DNA of 64,000 nt from JAUIAI01 sp041396685 (GTDB lineage Bacteria > Pseudomonadota > Gammaproteobacteria > Burkholderiales > Burkholderiaceae_E). Below are positions 56,750-64,000 of the stretch, piece after piece (within the stretch, counting starts at the first letter, position 1; each line of letters begins with the position of its first letter). The notes below the pieces were generated by a model. It made no database searches. It saw only the letters and a list, made by a program, of their open reading frames with translations, and was not told the DNA's origin. The stretch lies in contig JAWKYD010000018.1 in the NCBI GenBank assembly GCA_041396685.1, positions 104,051 through 168,050 of the forward strand. The letters are read 5' to 3'. Made by a program: the position numbers and the translations under genes.

Positions 56750-57373
56750 TCAGTCGCCGCCCGCGTCGATCGGCGGCAACGGCGTGCCCGGTTCGATCGC
56801 GGTGACGACGAGAATGCGGGCCGGCTCGGGCGACACGCGCACATAGGCATGCGCCATGTTGCTGTCGAAGTACATCGAGTCACCGGTGCCCAGGCGCTCT
56901 GGCCGATAGAGATCGGTGTGGATCTCGACCGCGCCCTGCAGCACGTAGACGAACTCCTCGCCCTCGTGCGCCTGCAGACCGCCGGCCTCGTCGAGGCTCG
57001 CCACGGTGACGGTGTTGATCGAGGGCACCATGCGCTTGGCGGAGACATCGGCCGTGAGCAGTTCGAACGCATAGCGGGCGCTCTCGCCGCGCTCGCCGTG
57101 GCCTGCGCGCGTGATGCTGCGCAGGCCGCTGCGCATGGGCGCGGTGACGGGCCTGAAGAAGGTGGTGATGTCGACCTCGAGCACCTTCGCCAGGATGTAG
57201 AGGTTGTGCGCGTTCATGGAGACCGCGCCGTTCTCCACCCGCGACAGCGTGGCCTCGGAGATGCCCGATTGACGGGCCAGCGCGGCCAGCGTCAGCCCGC
57301 GCTGATGACGCAGGATCGCCAGTCGTTCGCCGATCGGGGGCGGCGGCGTGTCGGACTTGCGATTGGGCCGCAT
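56750..57373 (-). CDS. XRE-family regulator with C-terminal cupin domain
   Basis: A 207-residue regulator. The HTH at about residues 14-70 reads IGERLAILRHQRGLTLAALA then SGISEATLSRVENG, and a cupin sensor domain at about 130-200 shows HEGEEFVYVLQGAVEIHTDL. Proteins of this layout usually sense a small metabolite and control the adjacent catabolic operon. Its ATG directly follows the dctM stop, so it probably autoregulates the hyuA-hyuB-TRAP operon. Confidence 0.93.
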   Translation of the reverse strand: MRPNRKSDTPPPPIGERLAILRHQRGLTLAALARQSGISEATLSRVENGAVSMNAHNLYILAKVLEVDITTFFRPVTAPMRSGLRSITRAGHGERGESARYAFELLTADVSAKRMVPSINTVTVASLDEAGGLQAHEGEEFVYVLQGAVEIHTDLYRPERLGTGDSMYFDSNMAHAYVRVSPEPARILVVTAIEPGTPLPPIDAGGD

Positions 57374-58660
57374 TCAGAATCCCAGTGCGCGAGGCAGGGC
57401 CAGGCTCGCGCCTGGCCAATAGGTGACGATTGCGAGCGCGACGAGCGTCACACCCAGAAACGGCGCGGTGGCGCGCAGCAGCGGCAGGAAACCGCAGCCG
57501 GCAATGCGCTGCGCGGCGAACAGACACACCCCCAGCGGCGGCGTGAGCAGCCCGATGTTGAGGTTCAGGATCACGATGACGCCGAAGTGTAGTGGATCGA
57601 CGCCGGCCGCCTGCGCGGCCGCCGCCAGGATTGGCACGAACAGGATGATCGCCGCGGTGGGGTCGATGAACATGCCCACCAGCAGCAGGATCAGGTTGAA
57701 CAGCAGCAACAGCGCCCACGGCGGCAGGGCCGAGGCGACGATCAGCGATTCGATCCGGGCAGGGATGTTCTCCATGCCCATGACCCAGGTGAAGATCGCG
57801 CCGCAGCCGACGATGATCAGCAACTGCGCCGAGAACAGCGCGCTGTCGCGCAGCACGCGCACGATGCCTGCCAGCGTCAGCGTTCGATAGAGCAGGCCGG
57901 CGATCAGCGCGGCATAAAGCGCGGCCGCCCCGCCCGCCTCGGTGGGCGTCATCACGCCGCCCAGAATGCCTGCCAGCACGATCACCGGAATCACGAGGGG
58001 CGGCAGCGCCTGGCGCACACCGGTGGCCAGTGCGCGCGGCGAGCGGTCGACGTCGACGCGCGGCAGCCCGAGCCGGCGCGACTGCGCCCACACCAGCAGG
58101 ATCTGCACCAGCCCGATCAGCAGGCCGGGCACGATGCAGCCGGCGAACAGCCCGCCGATGGACACACCGGTGACCGAGCCGTAGATGACGACGATCAGCG
58201 AGGGCGGGATCATCGGCCCGATGATCGAACTCGATGCCGTGACCGCGGCCGCATAGGCGGGCGTGTAGCCGAGTCTGACCATCTCCGGGATGAAGACGCG
58301 GCCCAACGCGGCGATGTCACCGAGCGCGACGCCGGTGATGCCCGAGAACAGCAGCGAGGCGCCGATGTTGACCTGCGCAAGCCCGCCGGGCAGCCAGCCG
58401 AAGACCTGGTTCGAGAAGCGGATCAGCCGTTCGGTGATGCGCCCCTCGTTGATCAGTTCGCCAGCGATGATGAACAACGGCACCGCCATCAGCACGAAGG
58501 AGTCGAGCCCCTCGAAGATGCGCGAGGGCAGCACGGCGATGAAGCCGGTATAGCCGCTGGCCAGCAGCCAGACCAGCGCCGAGGCGACCATCGTCCAGGC
58601 GATCGGGAAACCGCCCAGCAGCAGGACGACGAAGACCGCGGCAAACAGGGTCAACGCCAT
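57374..58660 (-). CDS. dctM: TRAP transporter large permease DctM (third set)
   Basis: A 428-residue DctM protein starting MALTLFAAVFVVLLLGGFPI at 58660; the frame upstream of this Met is the dctQ region read out of phase. Family segments are FSGITGVALGDIAALGRVFI, MIPPSLIVVIYGSVTGVSIG and LNIGLLTPPLGVCLFAAQRI. It starts 4 bp after the dctQ stop and works with it and with DctP. Confidence 0.94.
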   Translation of the reverse strand: MALTLFAAVFVVLLLGGFPIAWTMVASALVWLLASGYTGFIAVLPSRIFEGLDSFVLMAVPLFIIAGELINEGRITERLIRFSNQVFGWLPGGLAQVNIGASLLFSGITGVALGDIAALGRVFIPEMVRLGYTPAYAAAVTASSSIIGPMIPPSLIVVIYGSVTGVSIGGLFAGCIVPGLLIGLVQILLVWAQSRRLGLPRVDVDRSPRALATGVRQALPPLVIPVIVLAGILGGVMTPTEAGGAAALYAALIAGLLYRTLTLAGIVRVLRDSALFSAQLLIIVGCGAIFTWVMGMENIPARIESLIVASALPPWALLLLFNLILLLVGMFIDPTAAIILFVPILAAAAQAAGVDPLHFGVIVILNLNIGLLTPPLGVCLFAAQRIAGCGFLPLLRATAPFLGVTLVALAIVTYWPGASLALPRALGF

Positions 58661-58664
58661 GGTT

Positions 58665-59123
58665 TCATTGCGTCCGGGGCGCGCCGCGCAACAGGCGACG
58701 CAATGCGAACACCAGCGCCGCGCCGAAGGCCGCGGGCAGCATCGCATAGGGCCCGGCGAGTGGAATCTGCAGGCCGTCGCTGGTCTGACCCACGACCGCG
58801 CCCACGCTCTGCACCGAAGCCCAGGTGAGCACGCCGAACAGCACGGCGGCCAGCAGATCGAAGCCGCGGTCGATGCCCGCCTGGACCCGGGCCGGCAGGA
58901 TCTCCGAGAGGAAACTCACGGCGATGTGCTGACCCGGCGCGACCGAGGCGGCGGCCCCGGCCAGCACCGACCAGACCATGGCGAAGCGTGCGATCTCGGT
59001 GGTGAAGTACGGCGTGATGCCGAAACCGTAACGCAGCACCACCTGCATCACCACGAGCACGAACACCGCCGCGAGCGCGACCGCCGAGAGGCCGACCGCG
59101 AACCGTCTGAGCCACTCGATCAC
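58665..59123 (-). CDS. dctQ: TRAP transporter small permease DctQ (third set)
   Basis: A 152-residue DctQ protein with four membrane segments; the family pattern TEIARFAMVWSVLAGAA lies near residue 40, followed by PGQHIAVSFL. It is 31 bp downstream of dctP and 4 bp upstream of dctM. Confidence 0.92.
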   Translation of the reverse strand: MIEWLRRFAVGLSAVALAAVFVLVVMQVVLRYGFGITPYFTTEIARFAMVWSVLAGAAASVAPGQHIAVSFLSEILPARVQAGIDRGFDLLAAVLFGVLTWASVQSVGAVVGQTSDGLQIPLAGPYAMLPAAFGAALVFALRRLLRGAPRTQ

Positions 59124-59154
59124 GATTGCGCTCCGCGCGCGCCGCCGCCCGGAC

Positions 59155-60198
59155 TCAGCGGGCCGCGTTGGCCTTGGCAGCGGCGGCGATCAGCTCGTCG
59201 ACCAGCTCGGGCGTGTCGACATTGGCCTTCAGCCACTCGACCGCCGCCGGGCGCACGGCCTCGGCCCAGCGCGCCTTGGTCGGCGCATCGAAGGGCACGA
59301 CGGTGACGCCGTGCTCCCTGGCCGCGGCGATGGCGGCCGCCTCGACCTCGCGCGAGCTCTTGCGGTTGAAGGCGATGGCCTTGGCGGCCGCCGCGTCGAC
59401 CGCCTGGCGCAGATCGGGCGCAAGCGACTGGTACCACTGGTCGTTGACCGCCAGCGGGCCGAACGAATAGATGTGGCCGCTGAGCATGAGGTACTTCTGC
59501 ACCTCATAGAGCTTGACCAGGTTGAACACCCAGACGGCATTGTCCTGGCCATCGACCACGCCGGTCTTGAGCGCCGCATATAACTCAGGGAACGCGATCG
59601 TGGCCGGCGAGCCGCCGAGCGCCTGCACGGGCAGGCCGAAGATCGGCGCCAGCACGCGGATCTTCTTGCCCTTCATGTCGGCGGGCTCCTGGATGGGGGC
59701 ATTCGCGCTGTAGTGCTTGAAGCCGCCCGACTCCCACCAGCCGAGCACGCGGATGCCGGTCTTGGCGAGCAGGCCGTCGGCGATGCGCTGACCGATCGGG
59801 CCGTCGAGCACGCTGAGCGCGGCCGCCTCGTCTTTGAAGGCGAACGGCATCGACAGCACCTGGATGTCCTTGTAGATCGAGGCGTAGTTGCCATCGGAGG
59901 CATCCGACATCTGGATGATGCCCTGGCGCACCTGGTTCAGACGCTCGTTCGGCTTGCCGAGCGCGCCGCCGTAGACGATGTCGACCGAGATCTTGCCGCC
60001 GCTGGCGGCCTCGACCTCCTGCTTGAACATCTCGTACATGCCGTTGACCGGCTCCGCGCCGGGGAAGTCCTTCTTCAGCATCAGGCCGACCTTCATGTCC
60101 GCGGCCAGCGCCTGCGCGCCGGACGTCAGACCGAGTGCACAGACCGAAGCCGTCAGGGCCAGGGCCCGCAACATGCGCATGGTTCTGGGTTGATCCAT
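59155..60198 (-). CDS. dctP: TRAP transporter substrate-binding protein DctP (third set)
   Basis: A 347-residue periplasmic protein from ATG 60198 (MDQPRTMRMLRALAL), with a GGAGAG ribosome-binding site ahead of it and a signal peptide ending near ALA-ADMKVG at residue 34. DctP features include VYGGALGKPNERLNQVRQG, ADMKGKKIRVLAPIFGLPV and KTGVVDGQDNAVWVFN. The 1.9-kb open frame that contains it extends through hyuB out of phase and is ignored. Likely ligand: a hydantoin- or oxoproline-related compound (context). Confidence 0.94.
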   Translation of the reverse strand: MDQPRTMRMLRALALTASVCALGLTSGAQALAADMKVGLMLKKDFPGAEPVNGMYEMFKQEVEAASGGKISVDIVYGGALGKPNERLNQVRQGIIQMSDASDGNYASIYKDIQVLSMPFAFKDEAAALSVLDGPIGQRIADGLLAKTGIRVLGWWESGGFKHYSANAPIQEPADMKGKKIRVLAPIFGLPVQALGGSPATIAFPELYAALKTGVVDGQDNAVWVFNLVKLYEVQKYLMLSGHIYSFGPLAVNDQWYQSLAPDLRQAVDAAAAKAIAFNRKSSREVEAAAIAAAREHGVTVVPFDAPTKARWAEAVRPAAVEWLKANVDTPELVDELIAAAAKANAAR

Positions 60199-60239
60199 CT
60201 TTGCTCTCCTCTGCTGCTTGCTAGTGCCGTGAACCGGCT

Positions 60240-61913
60240 TCAGTCGTCCCGCCCGTCGTCCGACGGCGGGTTGAATCCGTAGTCTCGTCGCGCGCCGCCG
60301 GGCGTGACGAAGCCGAGCGCGAGGTCGCGCCGGATGGCGTCGGGATCGCGCGCGGCCGGGTTGCCCAGGCCGCCGCCGCCCGGCAGGCGAAGACGCAGGC
60401 GCTGTCCGTCGGGCACGGTGTGCACGGCCTTGCCCGGCAGGGGTGTGCCATCCGACAAGGTGGCGATGCCCCTGCCACCATCGGCCGCGCCGTCGCGGCC
60501 CCGGGCCGGGTTGTCCAGGCGGTCCCAGGTGGCGGCCGAGACCGTGAAGGCGTGGCCGTCGCGGTGGCCGATCTCGAGGTCCTGCCCGAGCCCGCCGCGA
60601 TACTGGCCGGCGCCGCCCGAATCCGGCGCATAGGCCTTCTGCCAGAACACCAGCGGCGTCTCGAGTTCGGTGACCTCGACGGGAATCGCGCCCACACCGC
60701 TGGGAAACGCGGTACAGGCCATGCCGTCCTTGCCGGGCCGGGCCCCGATGCCGCCGATGCCCACGCTCATCGCGACGAAGCGCTCGTCCGCGCGTGTGCC
60801 CGCGTCGCCGAACGGCAGAACCCAGATGCTGCCCGCGCTCTCGGCCGGCACGCGGCCCGGCAGCGCCCCGGCGAGGCAGCCGAAGGCGACATCGGGCAGC
60901 ATCTGGCCGATGACGTGGCGCGCGGTGACCGGGCTGGGCCGCAGCGGGTTGACGGCGCAGCCCTCGGGCGCAATCACCGTGAACACCGACAGCGAGCCGG
61001 CATTGTTCGGCACGTCGGGCGCGATGATGCACTTGAGCCCGAAGCAGCTGTAGGCCTCGGTGTAGCAAAGCGGCGAATTGATGCCGCGCCGGCTGGCCGG
61101 CGAGGTGCCGGCGTAGTCGAGACGCAGGCCGTCGGAAGCGATGCGCAGGCAGGCTCTCAGGTGCACCGGTTCGTCGAAGCCGTCGAGCCGCATCTCGGTT
61201 CCATAGACGCCGGCGGGCAGCGCGGCGATGCGTTCAAGCATGGCCGTGCGCGAGTTCTCGATGATCATCGCGGCCAGCTCATCGAGCGATTCGAGCGCGA
61301 ACTCGGCCATCATCGCCTGAAGCCGGCGCACGCCGGTGTCGTTGGCGGCCACCAGCGAGAACAGATCGCCGCGCACCTCCACCGGCGCGCGGCTGTTGGC
61401 CAGCAGCAGAGTCAGCAAGGTGTCGTCGAGCACGCCGGCGCGGCGCAGATACATGTGCGGCACCTGCAGCCCTTCCTCGAACACGGATGCCGCCTCGGCG
61501 CTGAAGCCACGACCGCCGACATCGGCCACATGGCAGGTGGAGGCGAACAGCCCCACGAGCCGGTCACCGACGAACGCGGGCGTCACGACGACGAAGTCGA
61601 ACAGATGACCGGTGCCGAGCCACGGGTCGTTGGTGACCAGCACGTCGCCCGGCCGCAGGCTGCCGGGCGGGAAACGTTCGAGGAAATGCGCGACCGCCGC
61701 GGCCATGGTGTTCACGTGGCCCGGCGTGCCGGTGACGGCCTGTGCGAGCATGCGCCCGCGCGTGTCGTAGACGCCGGCGGACAGATCACCGGCCTCGCGC
61801 ACCACCGAGCCAAAGGCGGTGCGCAGGATGGCCTGTGCCTGCTCCTCGACGACCGCGATCAGCCGGTGCCACTGCACCTGGCGGCGGATCTCGCCCAGAC
61901 CGTCGATCGTCAT
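60240..61913 (-). CDS. hyuB: Hydantoinase B / oxoprolinase beta subunit
   Basis: A 557-residue HyuB-family protein, the partner of HyuA in ATP-dependent hydrolysis of N-methylhydantoin, 5-oxoproline or related cyclic amides, or in carboxylation of ketones by related enzymes. Family segments are RTAFGSVVREAGDLSAGVYD near the N-terminus, GDVLVTNDPWLGTGHLFDFV near residue 85, NSRAPVEVRGDLFSLVAAND near 170 and a glycine-rich C-terminus. The start overlaps the hyuA stop (ATGA). Confidence 0.92.
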   Translation of the reverse strand: MTIDGLGEIRRQVQWHRLIAVVEEQAQAILRTAFGSVVREAGDLSAGVYDTRGRMLAQAVTGTPGHVNTMAAAVAHFLERFPPGSLRPGDVLVTNDPWLGTGHLFDFVVVTPAFVGDRLVGLFASTCHVADVGGRGFSAEAASVFEEGLQVPHMYLRRAGVLDDTLLTLLLANSRAPVEVRGDLFSLVAANDTGVRRLQAMMAEFALESLDELAAMIIENSRTAMLERIAALPAGVYGTEMRLDGFDEPVHLRACLRIASDGLRLDYAGTSPASRRGINSPLCYTEAYSCFGLKCIIAPDVPNNAGSLSVFTVIAPEGCAVNPLRPSPVTARHVIGQMLPDVAFGCLAGALPGRVPAESAGSIWVLPFGDAGTRADERFVAMSVGIGGIGARPGKDGMACTAFPSGVGAIPVEVTELETPLVFWQKAYAPDSGGAGQYRGGLGQDLEIGHRDGHAFTVSAATWDRLDNPARGRDGAADGGRGIATLSDGTPLPGKAVHTVPDGQRLRLRLPGGGGLGNPAARDPDAIRRDLALGFVTPGGARRDYGFNPPSDDGRDD

Positions 61914-64000
61914 GCCCCTGCCCCGCGGGTCGCAACCTTCGTGCGTGTGATCATCAGATGGCCGCCGTCGGTGAGCCGCGCGCGGAAGCCGGCCGGCACG
62001 ACCGTGGAGGTCTCGGCCTCGGTGATCACGACCGGGCCGTCCACCGATTGGCCGACGACCAGCGTGTGCCGGGCGAGCGCGTGTCCAGCGACCACGGCCT
62101 GTGCGGCGGGATCGTAGAAACCGCGCGCCACGCGCTGCGCTTCCGTGCCGGCGCCCGGCACGAACGCCGGCACGGCGGCGCTGGTCGGCGCGGTCGCCGT
62201 CAGCGACCAGGAAACCGTCTCGGTCTGCATCGCGTCGATGGTCATGCCGTAGGTGGCGAGATAAACCGCTTCGAACGCGGCATGCAGTACGGCACCGAGA
62301 TCGGCGCCCGGCGGGCCGGGCGGCAGCCCGACGACGAACTCGTGCCCCTGGCCGACGTAGCGCACGGTGACCCGGCGATCGATCGTCACGTGCTCCGCGA
62401 GAAGCCGGTCGATGCCGGCATCACCGGCTGCCGATCCGCGGCTTGAACTCGCACCGACGGTCGCGCCGGCTGCCGCACCGCGGGTTGCGCTCGCGCCGGC
62501 GGCCGCACCGCCGACCACGCCGACCGCCTCGGCGCGCATCGCCTCGAGCAACGCGCCCACCATCGCGACGTCCAGGTTGTCGAGCCGCGCGCGGTGACTA
62601 CGCACGACCTCGTAGGCGACCGGCGCACGCAGGAAGCCCACGGCGCTGCCGACCCCGGCGCTGCGCGGCACGACGATGGTGTCGATGCCCAGCTTGTGCG
62701 CGAGCTGCACGGCGTGCGGCGGCGCCCCGCCCCCGTAGGCCACCATCGCGTAGTCCGCGATCGTGCGGCCGCGCTCGATCGCATGCACGCGCGCGGCATT
62801 GGCCATGTTCTCTTCGACGATCTCGGACACGGCCGCCGCCGGCCAGTGCTCGTCCAGGTGCAAGGCCGCGCCGACGGCGCGCGCCAGCGCCGTACGGGCG
62901 GCACCGGCATCGAGCGCGATCGAGCCGCCGGCGAAGTCCTCGGCGTCGAGCCGGCCGAGCACCAGATTGGCGTCGGTGACCGTCGGCTGCTCACCACCAC
63001 GCCCGTAGCAGGCCGGGCCCGGCGACGCACCGGCGCTGCGCGGACCGACGTGCAGGCGGCCGAGCGCGTCGACCCGCGCGATCGAGCCGCCGCCGGCGCC
63101 GATCTCGACCATCTCCACCGACGGAATGCGGATCGGCAGCCCGCTGCCCTTGATGTCGCGATACTCGCGCGCCGCCTCGAAGCGCTGGGTGCGCTCGGGA
63201 CGGCCGTGTTCGATCAGGCAGATCTTCGCGGTGGTGCCACCCATGTCGAAGGACAGCGCCCGCGCGAGGCCGAGTTCGTCGGCGACCGCGGCGGCGAAGG
63301 CGGCGCCGCCCGCGGGCCCGGATTCGAGCAGGCGGATCGGAAACCGGGTGGCCTGTTCGAGCGTGGTCAGACCGCCACCGGAGATCATCAGGAACATCGG
63401 GCATGCGAGGCCCGCGTCATCGAGCCGCGCGCGCAGGCGGGTGAGATAGCCGGCCATCAGCGGGCGCACATAGGCGTTGGCCGCGGTGGTGGAGAAGCGC
63501 TCGTACTCGCGCAGCTCGGGGCAGACCTCGGAGGACAGGCAGAGCGTGACACCGGACGGCAGACGCGCCGCCAGCCGCTCGCGGGCGCGCTGCTCGTGAC
63601 CGGGATGCCGCCAGGCGTGCAGGAAGCCGATCGCCACGGCCTCGATGTCCTCGGCCACGAGACGCCCGGCGATCGCGTCCAGGCCGGCCTCGTCGAGCGG
63701 GCGCAGCACGCGCCCGTCGGCGGCAATGCGCTCGTCGACCTCGAAGCGCCACTGGCGCGGCACGAGCGGCTGCGGATGATCGATCTGGATGTCGTAGTGG
63801 TCGTAACGCCGCTCGTAACCCATCTCGAGCACGTCACGCATGCCGGCCGTGGTGACCAGCGCGGTGCGCGCGCCGCGCCGTTCGATCAGCGCATTGGTGG
63901 CCAGCGTGGTGCCATGAACGAACAGGCCGACGCGGGCGGCCGCGATGCCGGTGCGGGCAAGAATCCGCTCGACGCCGGTCAGGACCCCCTGCTCCGGCTC
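61910..64000 (-). CDS. hyuA: Hydantoinase A / oxoprolinase alpha subunit, 5' end outside window
   Basis: 697 codons are open from the window edge to the stop at 61910. The N-terminal domain shows GLFVHGTTLATNALIERRGA. The ATPase-like core has GGGLTTLEQATRFPIRLLES, FDMGGTTAKICLIEHGRPER and VEIGAGGGSIARVDALGRLH, all standard for HyuA. Around residues 515-550 of this fragment is an unusual Ala/Gly/Ser-rich insert of about 35 residues. It works with HyuB; the neighbouring TRAP transporter probably imports the substrate. Confidence 0.93.
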   Translation of the reverse strand, partial: EPEQGVLTGVERILARTGIAAARVGLFVHGTTLATNALIERRGARTALVTTAGMRDVLEMGYERRYDHYDIQIDHPQPLVPRQWRFEVDERIAADGRVLRPLDEAGLDAIAGRLVAEDIEAVAIGFLHAWRHPGHEQRARERLAARLPSGVTLCLSSEVCPELREYERFSTTAANAYVRPLMAGYLTRLRARLDDAGLACPMFLMISGGGLTTLEQATRFPIRLLESGPAGGAAFAAAVADELGLARALSFDMGGTTAKICLIEHGRPERTQRFEAAREYRDIKGSGLPIRIPSVEMVEIGAGGGSIARVDALGRLHVGPRSAGASPGPACYGRGGEQPTVTDANLVLGRLDAEDFAGGSIALDAGAARTALARAVGAALHLDEHWPAAAVSEIVEENMANAARVHAIERGRTIADYAMVAYGGGAPPHAVQLAHKLGIDTIVVPRSAGVGSAVGFLRAPVAYEVVRSHRARLDNLDVAMVGALLEAMRAEAVGVVGGAAAGASATRGAAAGATVGASSSRGSAAGDAGIDRLLAEHVTIDRRVTVRYVGQGHEFVVGLPPGPPGADLGAVLHAAFEAVYLATYGMTIDAMQTETVSWSLTATAPTSAAVPAFVPGAGTEAQRVARGFYDPAAQAVVAGHALARHTLVVGQSVDGPVVITEAETSTVVPAGFRARLTDGGHLMITRTKVATRGAGA

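Noticed and set aside
60420..62117. 565-codon plus-strand frame
   Set aside because: Antisense shadow of hyuB and the end of hyuA.
1..64000. CRISPR arrays, tRNA or rRNA genes
   Set aside because: No regularly spaced direct repeats of 24-40 bp with spacers and no T-loop or 16S/23S signatures were seen.

Overview
The window is GC-rich with strongly G/C-biased third codon positions. It carries three complete DctPQM-type TRAP transporters, CaiB/BaiF CoA-transferase, HMG-CoA-lyase and hydantoinase genes, a PrpF/AcnD-type methylcitrate locus and many short-overlap operons. This points to a betaproteobacterium of the Burkholderiales type. That assignment is inference from gene content; there is no rRNA or other marker gene here.

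Layout. (1) 1-5702, minus: an organic-acid operon (HMG-CoA-lyase-like, CoA-transferase, TRAP dctP-dctQ-dctM, start of an aconitase-family protein), divergent from a LysR gene (5776-6693). (2) 6755-9033: small hypothetical genes and two frameshifted relics (alpha/beta hydrolase, DUF6880-like). (3) 9491-18903: MaoC-like dehydratase and MarR regulator, divergent from a plus-strand operon with a PaaK-like CoA ligase, a complete ABC importer, an enoyl-CoA hydratase and a PaaA-like di-iron oxygenase. (4) 19018-48079: a defence island with less GC-rich stretches. (5) 48248-55338, minus: prpF, a second TRAP transporter and a heavily frameshifted acnD. (6) 55622-64000: a DUF1993 gene, an SRPBCC gene and an operon hyuA-hyuB-dctP-dctQ-dctM-XRE/cupin regulator.

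The defence island is the main interest. sspB-sspC-sspD (23447-28542, plus) look like the single-strand DNA phosphorothioation genes (DUF4007 protein, large ATPase, PAPS-reductase-like sulfurtransferase). Facing them is a tightly overlapping minus-strand operon (44480 to 28691). It encodes a DptF-like ATPase, a DptG-position protein and a giant DptH-like FtsK/HerA translocase, then a small ORF, a protein with two GHKL ATPase modules and a protein with an atypical receiver-like domain. The first three match the known PT-dependent restriction module (DndFGH/SspFGH). The GHKL plus receiver pair in the same operon is the part I cannot place in a described system. An intact IS66 element with a perfect 8-bp target duplication has cut the GHKL gene. 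The DptH-like gene has a 1-nt frameshift just after Walker B. A RecB-like nuclease/SF1 helicase, a possible UDG-fold protein, a toxinless antitoxin, a decayed DarTG pair and a split DUF5655 protein complete the island.

Caution: many otherwise conserved genes (hydrolase, DptH, DarT, DarG, DUF5655, AcnD) carry single-base frameshifts. Some may be real decay and some may be residual assembly errors; raw reads would decide.
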